This document shows, in pieces, positions 48,008 through 55,870 of a DNA stretch of 64,000 nt (position 1 is its first letter; every line of letters starts with the position of its first letter). The stretch comes from Shewanella pneumatophori (GTDB taxonomy: Bacteria; Pseudomonadota; Gammaproteobacteria; Enterobacterales; Shewanellaceae), in contig NZ_JAKILB010000001.1 of NCBI RefSeq assembly GCF_023283895.1, forward strand, positions 186,001 through 250,000, written 5' to 3'. The position numbers were made by a program, and so were the translations under genes. The notes below the pieces were generated by a model. It was not told the origin of the DNA. It made no database searches and saw nothing but the letters and a program-made list of their open reading frames with translations.

Positions 48008-48556
48008 ATGCCGTTTAACATTCCTATTGCGTTAACACTTTTCAGGTTAATACTGTTACCTGTTTTTGTTGTGCTTTTTTATATTCCAGAGCCCTGGTCT
48101 CCTTTTGCATCTGCATTTGTTTTTTGGTTAGCCGCTGTTACTGACGCTTTAGATGGTTATGCTGCGCGTAAATTAAAACAATCAACTCGCTTTGGCGCAT
48201 TCCTTGACCCGGTTGCAGATAAAATCATGGTGACCACCGCCTTAGTATTATTGATCTCTGAGTACGGTAATATTTGGTTGACCCTACCAGCACTTATTAT
48301 GATTGGTCGTGAAATTGTAATATCAGCTCTCAGGGAGTGGATGGCTGAAATTGGCAAACGCGGCGCAGTTGCTGTGTCTTGGATTGGTAAGTATAAGACT
48401 GCAGCGCAAATGGTTGCGATAACAGGCTTAATTTGGCAACCAAATGAATTTTTAACTTACGTAGCTTATGCATTATTTTACGTAGCAGCAGTTCTTACGT
48501 TATGGTCGATGATGAGCTATATTTTGGCGGCTTGGAAAGATTTAACTGCCGAATAG
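48008..48556 (+). CDS. pgsA: CDP-diacylglycerol-glycerol-3-phosphate phosphatidyltransferase
   Basis: Inner-membrane enzyme that makes phosphatidylglycerophosphate, the committed step to phosphatidylglycerol and cardiolipin. The CDP-alcohol phosphotransferase signature DG-x2-AR-x8-G-x3-D-x3-D is complete ([17 protein letters not shown] then [10 protein letters not shown]). The 182-residue length matches E. coli. Several membrane helices are visible. It follows uvrC and precedes the tRNA cluster, as in E. coli (pgsA-glyW-cysT-leuZ). Confidence 0.96.
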   Translation: MPFNIPIALTLFRLILLPVFVVLFYIPEPWSPFASAFVFWLAAVTDALDGYAARKLKQSTRFGAFLDPVADKIMVTTALVLLISEYGNIWLTLPALIMIGREIVISALREWMAEIGKRGAVAVSWIGKYKTAAQMVAITGLIWQPNEFLTYVAYALFYVAAVLTLWSMMSYILAAWKDLTAE

Positions 48557-48618
48557 CTGGTTAAAACACCGAAAAGTTCGATAAGTGCGCAAACAGACAT
48601 TTATCGGTAATTATAGCG

Positions 48619-48646
48619 TTGACTCTTGGTATTTAATCGGTAGAAT
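48619..48646 (+). promoter_or_regulatory. Sigma-70 promoter for the tRNA-Gly-Cys-Leu cluster
   Basis: TTGACT, 16-bp spacer, TAGAAT, about 60 bp before the first tRNA and after the pgsA stop. Both hexamers are close to consensus. Confidence 0.75.
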
Positions 48647-48707
48647 GCCATTCCGTAGTCAAGGGGAGCGAGTTAAACGCAAACCTGAATACAGATTAAA
48701 TTGAAAT

Positions 48708-48783
48708 GCGACATTAGCTCAGTTGGTAGAGCGATACCTTGCCAAGGTATAGGTCATCGGTTCGAACCCGATATGTCGCTCCA
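48708..48783 (+). tRNA. tRNA-Gly (GCC)
   Basis: 76 nt with encoded CCA; acceptor stem GCGACAT/ATGTCGC, anticodon loop TTGCCAA, and T-arm CGGTTCGAACCCG. First gene of the cluster, matching glyW position in E. coli. Confidence 0.97.
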
Positions 48784-48795
48784 ATTTAATAAAGT

Positions 48796-48869
48796 GGCGC
48801 GATGGCAGAATGGCTATGCTGCGGATTGCAAATCCGTCGATCTCGGTTCGACTCCGGGTCGCGCCTCCA
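48796..48869 (+). tRNA. tRNA-Cys (GCA), copy 1
   Basis: 74 nt with encoded CCA; acceptor stem GGCGCGA/TCGCGCC, anticodon loop TTGCAAA, and T-arm GGTTCGACTCC. It corresponds to cysT. An identical copy lies 986 bp downstream. Confidence 0.97.
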
Positions 48870-48996
48870 TAATTCTGTATGAGTTATGATGCAAAGAATA
48901 AGAGTTTGGTGAGTTTACACATTAGCTTTAATGATAAGCGAGTGAGAGTAAGCAGTATTGATACCGACAATGCGTATCATCAAAGTCAAAGAGTTT

Positions 48997-49082
48997 GCCC
49001 GTGTGGTGGAATCGGTAGACACAAGGGATTTAAAATCCCTCGCTGAATAAGCGTGCCAGTTCAAGTCTGGCCACGGGTACCA
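48997..49082 (+). tRNA. tRNA-Leu (UAA), copy 1
   Basis: 86-nt class II tRNA with encoded CCA; acceptor stem GCCCGTG/CACGGGT, anticodon loop TTTAAAA (anticodon TAA), variable arm CGCTGAATAAGCG, and T-arm CAGTTCAAGTCTG. It corresponds to leuZ. An identical copy lies 986 bp downstream. Confidence 0.97.
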
Positions 49083-49102
49083 TCTTCTTATGAAGAGTGA
49101 CT

Positions 49103-49127
49103 AAACCAGCCTAGCGCTGGTTTTTTT
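49103..49127 (+). terminator. Terminator after tRNA-Leu copy 1
   Basis: AAACCAGC-CTAGC-GCTGGTTT stem followed by a T-run; two related copies recur at 49365 and 50091. Confidence 0.9.
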
Positions 49128-49147
49128 ACGTCTGAAATTTGAAGTGA

Positions 49148-49211
49148 CTTAAATCCCTCGCGCTCTTCATTGATATAGTGCGCACTAGTTCAAGTCTGGC
49201 CACGGGTACCA
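49148..49211 (+). pseudogene. 3'-half tRNA-Leu relic 1
   Basis: Starting in a TTAAATCCCTCG segment equal to the anticodon-stem side of tRNA-Leu(UAA), this stretch has a changed variable region and then an intact T-arm and acceptor end (GTTCAAGTCTGGCCACGG then GTACCA). The 5' half is absent, so it cannot fold as a tRNA. It lies after the terminator of the intact gene. Confidence 0.85.
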
Positions 49212-49216
49212 TCATT

Positions 49217-49245
49217 AAAGCCTCCGCATAAGCGGGGGCTTTTTT
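49217..49245 (+). terminator. Terminator after relic 1
   Basis: AAGCCTCCGC-ATAA-GCGGGGGCTT stem with one T:G pair, followed by TTTTT. Confidence 0.85.
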
Positions 49246-49289
49246 GTATTTACGCCTATGACAAAAGAACAAGTGATTACTTTTAATAA

Positions 49290-49342
49290 GAGCAGTCTCG
49301 TTAAATAAGGCATCTAGGTTCAAATCTGCCACGGTACTACCA
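49290..49342 (+). pseudogene. Strongly decayed tRNA 3'-end relic
   Basis: The stretch around TAGGTTCAAATCTGCCACGG followed by TACTACCA resembles a mutated tRNA-Leu T-arm and acceptor end, and is followed by the same ATCTTC...AAACCAGC terminator that follows the intact tRNA-Leu genes. It is best read as the remains of a third tRNA-Leu copy. Confidence 0.5.
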
Positions 49343-49364
49343 TCTTCATTTAGAAGATGTAATC

Positions 49365-49390
49365 AAACCAGCCATCGTGCTGGTTTTTTT
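49365..49390 (+). terminator. Terminator after the decayed relic
   Basis: AAACCAGC...GTGCTGGTTT stem followed by a T-run, a second copy of the tRNA-Leu terminator. Confidence 0.8.
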
Positions 49391-49410
49391 ACGCGTTAAA
49401 TTTGAAGTGA

Positions 49411-49474
49411 CTTAAACCCCTCGCGCTCTTCATTGATATAGTGCGTACTAGTTCAAGTCTGGCCACGGGTACCA
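49411..49474 (+). pseudogene. 3'-half tRNA-Leu relic 2
   Basis: Same 64-bp unit as relic 1 with a few changes (TTAAACCCCTCG at the start, GTGCGTACTAG before the T-arm), ending in an intact ACGGGTACCA. Confidence 0.85.
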
Positions 49475-49781
49475 TCATTAAAGCCTCCACATTACCATTC
49501 GGGGATATATACCAAATACACTATAACCCTGATTAAAGTTCAGTATATACGCCCCAACAGGGCTGCTTGTATCTTTATCTGGTTTTGCCGAAGAAAGACA
49601 AGGAGCAGAGGAGAACGGCATCCTTGAGATCTAGATTAGCCATTTTATAAGCATTCATTGAACGTTATTTGCCTGGTTAGATCGTGTTTTAACCAGTTGA
49701 ATAAAATCATTTAATTTATTATTGACTGAGATTTTAATTCAGGTAAAGTGTGCCTCGTTCCCAACAGATGGGAAACAAAAC
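49475..49781. other. Spacer before the second tRNA block
   Basis: No gene seen. The stretch begins like the sequence after relic 1 (ATCATTAAAGCCTCC) and then diverges; the second-block promoter lies at 49722-49749. Confidence 0.5.
49722..49749 (+). promoter_or_regulatory. Sigma-70 promoter for the second tRNA block
   Basis: TTGACT, 16-bp spacer, TAAAGT, about 33 bp before the second tRNA-Cys. The -35 hexamer and spacer length equal those of the first cluster's promoter, so the copy is probably expressed independently. Confidence 0.65.
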
Positions 49782-49855
49782 GGCGCGATGGCAGAATGGC
49801 TATGCTGCGGATTGCAAATCCGTCGATCTCGGTTCGACTCCGGGTCGCGCCTCCA
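49782..49855 (+). tRNA. tRNA-Cys (GCA), copy 2
   Basis: Identical by eye to copy 1 over all 74 nt, including the CCA. The downstream flank also matches copy 1 with scattered differences. Confidence 0.96.
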
Positions 49856-49982
49856 TAATTCTTTAAGAGTTATGGCGAAAAGAATAAGAGTTTGGTGAGT
49901 TTACACATTAGCTTTAATTATAAGGCAATGAGAGTAAACAGTATTGATACCGACAATGCGTATCATCAAAGTCAAAGAGTTT

Positions 49983-50068
49983 GCCCGTGTGGTGGAATCG
50001 GTAGACACAAGGGATTTAAAATCCCTCGCTGAATAAGCGTGCCAGTTCAAGTCTGGCCACGGGTACCA
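49983..50068 (+). tRNA. tRNA-Leu (UAA), copy 2
   Basis: Identical by eye to copy 1 over all 86 nt. The spacing from tRNA-Cys is the same as in the first block (201 bp start to start). Confidence 0.96.
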
Positions 50069-50090
50069 TCTTCAACTAGAAGATGTAATC

Positions 50091-50117
50091 AAACCAGCCA
50101 TTGTGCTGGTTTTTTTA
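50091..50117 (+). terminator. Terminator after tRNA-Leu copy 2
   Basis: AAACCAGC...GTGCTGGTTT stem with T-run, third copy of the tRNA-Leu terminator. Confidence 0.88.
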
Positions 50118-50136
50118 CGCGTTAAATTTGAAGTGA

Positions 50137-50200
50137 CTTAAATCCCTCGCACTCTTCATTGATATAGTGCGCACTAGTTCAAGTCTGGCCACGGGTACTA
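50137..50200 (+). pseudogene. 3'-half tRNA-Leu relic 3
   Basis: Third copy of the 64-bp relic, differing by small changes and ending GTACTA in place of GTACCA, so the CCA is mutated. The following 287 bp up to the next gene hold no recognised feature. Confidence 0.85.
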
Positions 50201-50487
50201 TCATTAAAGCCTTTACGCTGAAATGGGGAGATATTGTGCTGCTAATGAAAATAACGACGCCCTTTACTTTATCAAGAATACAGTTGTTTTAGTCATAACC
50301 TCGGATTAGGCAGCAAGCTTAATCATTCGGTACTGTCGTTAACTCGCTAATATTAAGAAACAATCATGCTGTGTTGGTTTAGCCCTCTATAACTAAGTCG
50401 GTAAAGTCTGGTTAATTTATGTTTTGGTCATATACAAAACACAATTGTTTGCCATACTTTATTAAAGTAGTTTAAAAGGGAAGTTAG

Positions 50488-51882
50488 ATGGGGTTTTGTC
50501 GTTTTATATGTTGTATAAGCCTGCTGTGTTTTAGTGTTGTTAGCCTTGCTGATGAACGACTTCAACGTGCGAAAAAAATGCTATATCAACAGGTATCGCT
50601 TATTGCTTTAGTTAAACCTAACTCGGAGTTTGACCAGCATAAAGTCGTGTTAACACAAGCATCTGTCAAGTCCGACGCAATTCAGCAAATAGAAACAGAT
50701 ATTCAAGCGTTCTGGCAATCAAAACAGATCCCTATAAACAATGCTGCTGTTAATAAACTTGATGATCCATTTATAAGAGCACTGGCTTTAGAGCCTCAAC
50801 TTGCTGGCTATTTGCAGGTTCAGAATCGAATCCGTCATTTAATGTGGCTTGCTGAGCAAGATTGGTGGCAGCCAATCCAGCTATCCCAACTTATTCGTCC
50901 TGGTAAGCAAGATCCGATTATAGCAGATGTTGTTAAACGTCTATGGCTATTGGGCGATATAGAAAACTCAGCTTCAGAATCAACAATATTAGACAGTTCA
51001 GTGGCCAATGCCTTGAAACGCTTTCAATTACGACATGGCCTAAAACCGGATGCTGTTATCGGTCCTGAGACTATGAAATGGTTAAATATTTTGCCTGCAG
51101 AAAGGGCATCAATATTGGCAAACAATTTTGTTCAACGCGCAGAATTTATGGCTCAACGAGAAGAGCGCTTCTTAGTCATCAATATTCCAGCGTTTGAGAT
51201 GGAGCTGTTTAATGAGGGCAGAGTAGAATTAGCCTCTAAAGTTATTGTAGGTAAACCCTATAGACCTACGCCTTTGCTAAGTAGCTCTATTTCAAATGTA
51301 GTGATTAATCCAAGTTGGCGAGTGCCAAAAAAGATCCTCTACAATGATTTACTCCCGCAAGTGAGAAAGGACGGTAACTATATCGCAGAGCGTAATTTTG
51401 ATGTGTATGATCGAGATGATAATCGCATGCAAAGAACTGCAGAGCAATGGAGTGATTTAGCCAAAGGCCCATTTCCATACCGGTTTGTACAACGTCCGGG
51501 TTTAAATAATACGTTAGGACGGTACAAGTTTTACTTTCCTAACGATTTTAGTGTTTATTTGCATGACACTTCAGATCCGGAATTATTTGAACGTAGTAAT
51601 CGAGCTTTATCTTCAGGGTGTATTCGAGTGCAAAACGTTGAAGGTTTAGCTAACTGGATGGCTGCAAATTTAGTTAAAGATAAACAAACTTGGGTTGATA
51701 GACATAGAGACAGAACACGAACTCAATGGTTTGCACTTAACGCTAAATTGAATGTTCATTTAGTTTATTGGACGGCTTGGATGGATGATTCGAATCAAGC
51801 ACAGTTTAGAAATGATATCTACCAAATGCACAGCCAACCTCAGGTTCAAGACCACGAAAGTGCACAGATCAATGACTTGTAG
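50488..51882 (+). CDS. ldtD: L,D-transpeptidase (YcbB/LdtD type)
   Basis: Periplasmic L,D-transpeptidase that forms 3-3 peptidoglycan cross-links. A signal peptide (about 20 residues, MGFCRFICCISLLCFSVVSLA) is followed by a PG-binding domain (VANALKRFQLRHGLKPDAVIGPETMKWLN) and a YkuD catalytic domain with HDTSDPELFERSNRALSSGCIRVQN, where the Cys of SSGCIR is the nucleophile. At 464 residues it is shorter than E. coli LdtD (615), chiefly in the N-terminal and insert regions. It is next to a DUF882 gene, as ldtD is next to ycbK. The gene symbol is by analogy. Confidence 0.88.
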   Translation: MGFCRFICCISLLCFSVVSLADERLQRAKKMLYQQVSLIALVKPNSEFDQHKVVLTQASVKSDAIQQIETDIQAFWQSKQIPINNAAVNKLDDPFIRALALEPQLAGYLQVQNRIRHLMWLAEQDWWQPIQLSQLIRPGKQDPIIADVVKRLWLLGDIENSASESTILDSSVANALKRFQLRHGLKPDAVIGPETMKWLNILPAERASILANNFVQRAEFMAQREERFLVINIPAFEMELFNEGRVELASKVIVGKPYRPTPLLSSSISNVVINPSWRVPKKILYNDLLPQVRKDGNYIAERNFDVYDRDDNRMQRTAEQWSDLAKGPFPYRFVQRPGLNNTLGRYKFYFPNDFSVYLHDTSDPELFERSNRALSSGCIRVQNVEGLANWMAANLVKDKQTWVDRHRDRTRTQWFALNAKLNVHLVYWTAWMDDSNQAQFRNDIYQMHSQPQVQDHESAQINDL

Positions 51883-51942
51883 TGCAGTTTTAGCTAATTT
51901 AGCTTCTGCGCTTGATTTCTTATTTCTGAAAGGTTAGTTTGC

Positions 51943-52527
51943 TTGCCAGTTGTTGGAAAAGTAGTCAGTGGTGAAAGTGTGTCAGTAGTATGTTCCTCTC
52001 GTAGACAGTTATTATTAGGCTTAGGTGGCGTAGCAATGTTTTCAATGTTGCCATCAAAAGCACAAGCAAGTCGTTCAACAACCGGGGTGAGAAGTTTAGG
52101 CTTTTATAATCGCCACACTGGTGAACGGGGGCAGGGAAGCTACTGGATAGATGGTAACTATCAAAGTAAAATTTTAACCAATTTTAGCCAAGTGCTAAGA
52201 GATCATCGCCAAAACGAATCTGCACCTATGGATAAACGCCTTTTTGATTTTGCGTTTAAATTAACTGAAGAACTGAGTTTTGATGATGAGTTGCACATTA
52301 TATCTGGCTATCGTTCGCCAAAAACCAATGCGATGTTAGCTAAAAACAGTAATGGTGTTGCAAAAAAAAGCTACCATATGAAAGGCATGGCATTAGATCT
52401 AGATTTACCTGGTGTCAAACTTGCTCACATCCGTGAGGCCGCAATTGAGTTAAAACTTGGCGGAGTTGGTTACTACCCAAATTCAGGTTTCATTCATATT
52501 GATACCGGCCCGGTCAGGAATTGGTAA
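51943..52527 (+). CDS. Tat-exported DUF882 (YcbK-type, M15 peptidase-like) protein
   Basis: A 194-residue protein of the YcbK/DUF882 family with a twin-arginine signal (SSRRQLLLGLGGVAMFSM) and an M15-type metal-binding core: SYHMKGMALDLD (His and Asp ligands) and GFIHIDTGPVRNW (His ligand). The catalytic activity of the family is not well established; peptidoglycan hydrolysis is inferred. The frame starts at TTG 51943. An in-frame GTG 12 codons later would still leave the RR motif, so the start is uncertain. It follows the L,D-transpeptidase gene, probably as an operon. Confidence 0.85.
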   Translation: MPVVGKVVSGESVSVVCSSRRQLLLGLGGVAMFSMLPSKAQASRSTTGVRSLGFYNRHTGERGQGSYWIDGNYQSKILTNFSQVLRDHRQNESAPMDKRLFDFAFKLTEELSFDDELHIISGYRSPKTNAMLAKNSNGVAKKSYHMKGMALDLDLPGVKLAHIREAAIELKLGGVGYYPNSGFIHIDTGPVRNW

Positions 52528-52564
52528 TGTTTGGCGTATATCTGAGTATTAAGTACGATAAACT

Positions 52565-52593
52565 TTGTTAATTTAAAAGCGCTATGGTAGAAT
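52565..52593 (+). promoter_or_regulatory. Promoter of rplY
   Basis: TTGTTA, 17-bp spacer, TAGAAT followed by a GC-rich CCGCCCG discriminator, as expected for a growth-rate-regulated ribosomal promoter. It implies a leader of about 75 nt. Confidence 0.65.
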
Positions 52594-52610
52594 CCGCCCG
52601 CTTTAAGCAC

Positions 52611-52660
52611 AAGTCATCGTTGGTCGAAAATGGTGACTTTGAATTTTTTATTATTTTTTA
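52611..52660 (+). promoter_or_regulatory. Structured leader of rplY mRNA
   Basis: Arms AAGTCATC (52611-52618) and GGTGACTT (52632-52639) form an 8-bp stem with one T:G pair, followed by a T-rich run. This may be an attenuator or an L25-binding regulatory hairpin. E. coli rplY is known to be autoregulated through its 5' UTR. Confidence 0.45.
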
Positions 52661-52675
52661 TAAAGTGAGTTAAAT

Positions 52676-52963
52676 ATGTCTTACACTATCGCTGCACAAG
52701 TTCGTACAGAAATCGGGAAAGGTTCGAGCCGCCGCCTACGTCACGCTAAGAAAGTTCCTGGTGTTATCTACGGTCCAGGTAAAGAAGCTATCTCTATTGT
52801 TTTTGAACACAAAGATATCATCAACATTCAAGAGAACCAAGATTTCTACACTTCTGAGCTAACTATCGCTCTAGAAGGTAAAGATGTTAAAGTTCGCGTT
52901 CAAGACATGCAACGCCACGCGTTCAAGCCTATGATCGAACACGTTGACTTCAAATTCGCTTAA
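52676..52963 (+). CDS. rplY: 50S ribosomal protein L25
   Basis: 5S rRNA-binding protein of the 50S subunit. The 95-residue protein is the short single-domain form typical of gammaproteobacteria (E. coli 94), not the longer CTC form. [24 protein letters not shown] at the N-terminus and [15 protein letters not shown] at the C-terminus are family-typical. It is preceded by its own promoter and leader and is followed by a terminator, so it is a single-gene unit. Confidence 0.97.
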   Translation: MSYTIAAQVRTEIGKGSSRRLRHAKKVPGVIYGPGKEAISIVFEHKDIINIQENQDFYTSELTIALEGKDVKVRVQDMQRHAFKPMIEHVDFKFA

Positions 52964-52980
52964 TTTTAAGCTGATTTGAT

Positions 52981-53009
52981 AAAAAAGCGCCTTAAAGGCG
53001 CTTTTTTTA
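52981..53009. terminator. Bidirectional terminator between rplY and spoVR
   Basis: AAAAAGCGCCT/AGGCGCTTTTT stem flanked by A and T runs, serving both convergent units. Confidence 0.93.
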
Positions 53010-53029
53010 TGGCTGAACATATTTAATAA

Positions 53030-54544
53030 CTATTCTGCTGGTTTTTCTGGGCAAGCAGCAATAATACTGATGTTTCCTTCATCGCATTGTTCAAGTTTTA
53101 CGTCAAATCCCCATAAGCGATGTAGGTGCTTTACCACTTGCTGACAAGTATCAGCCAGTGGGATCCTTGAGTTAGGTACATACCTTAAGGTTAATGATCG
53201 ATCTCCTTTTACCTCTACGTTCTGAACTTGAATGTTTGGCTCAAGATTAGAGAGGTTATATTGCTGAGATAGTTTTTCTCTGATCTCTTTATATCCAGAA
53301 TCATCATGAATAGCCGAAACTTGAATATGGTTTTTTCTATCATCATCAAGAATAGAAAATAGCTTAAATTGTCTGATGATATTTGGCGATAGATACTGAC
53401 TTATAAAGCTTTCGTCTTTAAAGTTCTCCATTGCAAAGTGTAAGGTTGTTAACCAGTCACTCCCAGCAATATCAGGAAACCATTCTTTATCTTCTTCTGT
53501 TGGATTTTCACAGATCCGACGTATGTCGACAAACATATTAAAACCCAAAGCGTAAGGGTTAATACCACTATAATAGGGGCTGTTATAACTTGGCTGCGCG
53601 ACAACATTGGTGTGGCTTTGTAGAAATTCCAGCATGAATCTGTCTGTGACTAAACCCTCATCATAGAGATGGTTTAAGATGGTGTAATGCCAGAATGTTG
53701 CCCAGCCTTCATTCATCACTTGAGTCTGTTTCTGGGGATAGAAATATTGCCCCATTTTACGGACTATTCTAACAATCTCTCGTTGCCAAGGTTCTAATAA
53801 CGGGGCATTTTTCTCTATGAAGTAGAGGATATTCTCCTGTGGTTCTGATGGAAAGTTAGTTTTTTCAAGCTTAGCTTCCTCTTGTGGTTGATCGGGAATG
53901 GTGCGCCACAGTTCATTAACTTGACTTTGTAAGTAGGCTTCTCTGTCTTTTTGGCGAACCTTTTCCTCTTTGAACGATATTTCACTCGGACGTTTATATC
54001 TATCAACGCCATTACTCATAAGGGCATGGCAAGAGTCGATAATACTTTCCACTTTTTCAATACCGTAAAGCTCTTCACATTCGCTGATATAGTTTCGAGC
54101 AAACACAAGGTAATCAATAATAGAGCTTGCATCAGTCCATGTTTTAAAAAGGTAGTTACCTTTAAAAAAACTATTATGGCCAAAGCTTGCATGTGCCATT
54201 ACTAGTGCTTGCATTGTGATGGTATTTTCTTCCATCAGATAAGCGATGCACGGATCCGAATTAATCACAATTTCATAGGCAAGTCCCATCTGCCCACGTT
54301 TATAACCCTGTTCCGTTTCGATAAATCGTTTACCAAATGACCAGTGAGTATAACCTATTGGCATACCAATACCGGCATAAGCATCCATCATCTGCTCTGC
54401 AGTAATGACCTCTATCTGATTCGGGTATGCGTCTAAGCGATAGATCCCTGCAACGCGCTCAATTTCGGTCAAATAGGTTTGTAATAAATCAAAGTTCCAA
54501 TCTGGGCCATCATCCATTGGTGTTGTTTTATTTGGAGTATCCAT
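53030..54544 (-). CDS. SpoVR family protein (YcgB type)
   Basis: A 504-residue member of the SpoVR/YcgB family, cytosolic and of unknown biochemistry; the name comes from a Bacillus spore cortex phenotype. Family blocks include IGMPIGYTHWSFGKRF, ITMQALVMAHASFGHNSFFKGNYLF and MNEGWATFWHYTILNHLYDEG. It is the last gene of the reverse prkA-yeaH-spoVR operon; the gap to yeaH is 9 bp. This trio is a widespread stationary-phase and starvation module. Confidence 0.92.
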   Translation of the reverse strand: MDTPNKTTPMDDGPDWNFDLLQTYLTEIERVAGIYRLDAYPNQIEVITAEQMMDAYAGIGMPIGYTHWSFGKRFIETEQGYKRGQMGLAYEIVINSDPCIAYLMEENTITMQALVMAHASFGHNSFFKGNYLFKTWTDASSIIDYLVFARNYISECEELYGIEKVESIIDSCHALMSNGVDRYKRPSEISFKEEKVRQKDREAYLQSQVNELWRTIPDQPQEEAKLEKTNFPSEPQENILYFIEKNAPLLEPWQREIVRIVRKMGQYFYPQKQTQVMNEGWATFWHYTILNHLYDEGLVTDRFMLEFLQSHTNVVAQPSYNSPYYSGINPYALGFNMFVDIRRICENPTEEDKEWFPDIAGSDWLTTLHFAMENFKDESFISQYLSPNIIRQFKLFSILDDDRKNHIQVSAIHDDSGYKEIREKLSQQYNLSNLEPNIQVQNVEVKGDRSLTLRYVPNSRIPLADTCQQVVKHLHRLWGFDVKLEQCDEGNISIIAACPEKPAE

Positions 54545-54553
54545 TAGCGCCTC

Positions 54554-55828
54554 CTACACAGCCTGCTTTTTAAAAAGCTCTCTAAATACTGGGTAAATAT
54601 CCTCAGCCTGCTTGATATGTTGAACAGCAATATTGGCATGTGATTTTTGTAAATCTTCATACTCTCGCCACAAGGTTTGGTGTGCACGATTAGTGATTTC
54701 GATATAACTAAAATAGCGTACAACAGGAAGTAGTTTCTTTTCTAAAAGCTCGTGACAAGAAGGGGAGTCATCGGCCCAGTTATCGCCATCCGATGCTTGA
54801 GCTGCGTATATGTTCCACTCATTTTCCGGATAACGTTTTTGCTGGATTTCGTGCATAAGTTTAAGTGCACTAGATACAATTGTACCGCCAGTTTCTTGGG
54901 AGTAGAAAAACTCATGCTCATCGACTTCTTTAGCTTGTGTATGATGGCGGATATACACAACTTCGAGATTTTTATAGGTTCGAGTTAGGAATAAATACAG
55001 CAATATGTAAAATCGTTTCGCCATATCTTTGGTTGCCTGATCCATGGAACCAGAGACATCCATGAGGCAAAACATCACCGCCTGACTAGACGGTACTTCA
55101 CGTTTAGCGTAATTGTTGTAACGTAAATCGAAGGTATCAATAAACGGCACTTTCTTAATCCGCTCTTTGAGATCTTTGATTTCAGCCTTAAGCGCCAATA
55201 TACGCTCAGCTTCTGAGCCTGGGGTATTTTCAAGATCCTCAAGCTCACGCTCTAATGCAATTAACTTGGACTTCTTAGTGGAAGTCATCGCCGTTCTACG
55301 AGCAAGTGATGAGCGTAATGAGCGGACAATATTAATATTGGCTGGTACGCCATCATTGGTAAAACCGGCTCGATACACTTGATATTCAACGAGTTTATTT
55401 AATCGATTATTTTGCAAGTTAGGTAACTCTAGATCTTCAAACAGAAGCTCTAAGTATTCATCTTTAGATATTTGGAAAACAAAATCATCTTGGCCTTCGC
55501 CAGAGTCTGATGCTTCTCCTTGTCCGGCACCTTGCCCTTGTCCTTTTGGTGGGCGTTCAATTTGATCGCCGCGAGCAAATTTATCGTTACCCGGGTGGAC
55601 ACGCTCACGGACGCCGCCATTACCTTGGTGAAATGTAGGCTCGCTAATGTCGCGAGTAGGGATACTGATCTTTTCGCCTTTATCAACATCAGTCACGCTG
55701 CGGCGGGTGACTGCATCACTTACCGCTTTTTTAATCTGCTTTTTATAACGATTAATAAATCGTTGACGATTGACGGTACTTTTACCTTTGGCGTTAAGTC
55801 TTCTATCAATAAAACTTGTCATGCGCAC
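54554..55828 (-). CDS. yeaH: YeaH/YhbH family protein (DUF444)
   Basis: A 424-residue DUF444 protein with a von Willebrand A-like MIDAS motif ([19 protein letters not shown]). An N-terminal basic region and a Gly/Gln-rich low-complexity segment ([20 protein letters not shown], about residues 94-113) precede it. It lies between prkA and spoVR, as usual for this system, where it is thought to work with the PrkA kinase. Its molecular role is not known. A ribosome site AGGAGG-like (reverse strand, about 55834) precedes the ATG. Confidence 0.92.
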   Translation of the reverse strand: MRMTSFIDRRLNAKGKSTVNRQRFINRYKKQIKKAVSDAVTRRSVTDVDKGEKISIPTRDISEPTFHQGNGGVRERVHPGNDKFARGDQIERPPKGQGQGAGQGEASDSGEGQDDFVFQISKDEYLELLFEDLELPNLQNNRLNKLVEYQVYRAGFTNDGVPANINIVRSLRSSLARRTAMTSTKKSKLIALERELEDLENTPGSEAERILALKAEIKDLKERIKKVPFIDTFDLRYNNYAKREVPSSQAVMFCLMDVSGSMDQATKDMAKRFYILLYLFLTRTYKNLEVVYIRHHTQAKEVDEHEFFYSQETGGTIVSSALKLMHEIQQKRYPENEWNIYAAQASDGDNWADDSPSCHELLEKKLLPVVRYFSYIEITNRAHQTLWREYEDLQKSHANIAVQHIKQAEDIYPVFRELFKKQAV

Positions 55829-55870
55829 CTCCTAGCCGATAGTGGGGGAGTTAACTCCCCCCTGGGCTTT

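Noticed and set aside
48701..48889. 62-residue frame over the tRNA-Gly and tRNA-Cys genes
   Set aside because: It is produced by tRNA sequence and is not a protein gene.
49126..49332. Reverse frame over the tRNA relics
   Set aside because: Made of tRNA-Leu relic and terminator sequence read backwards.
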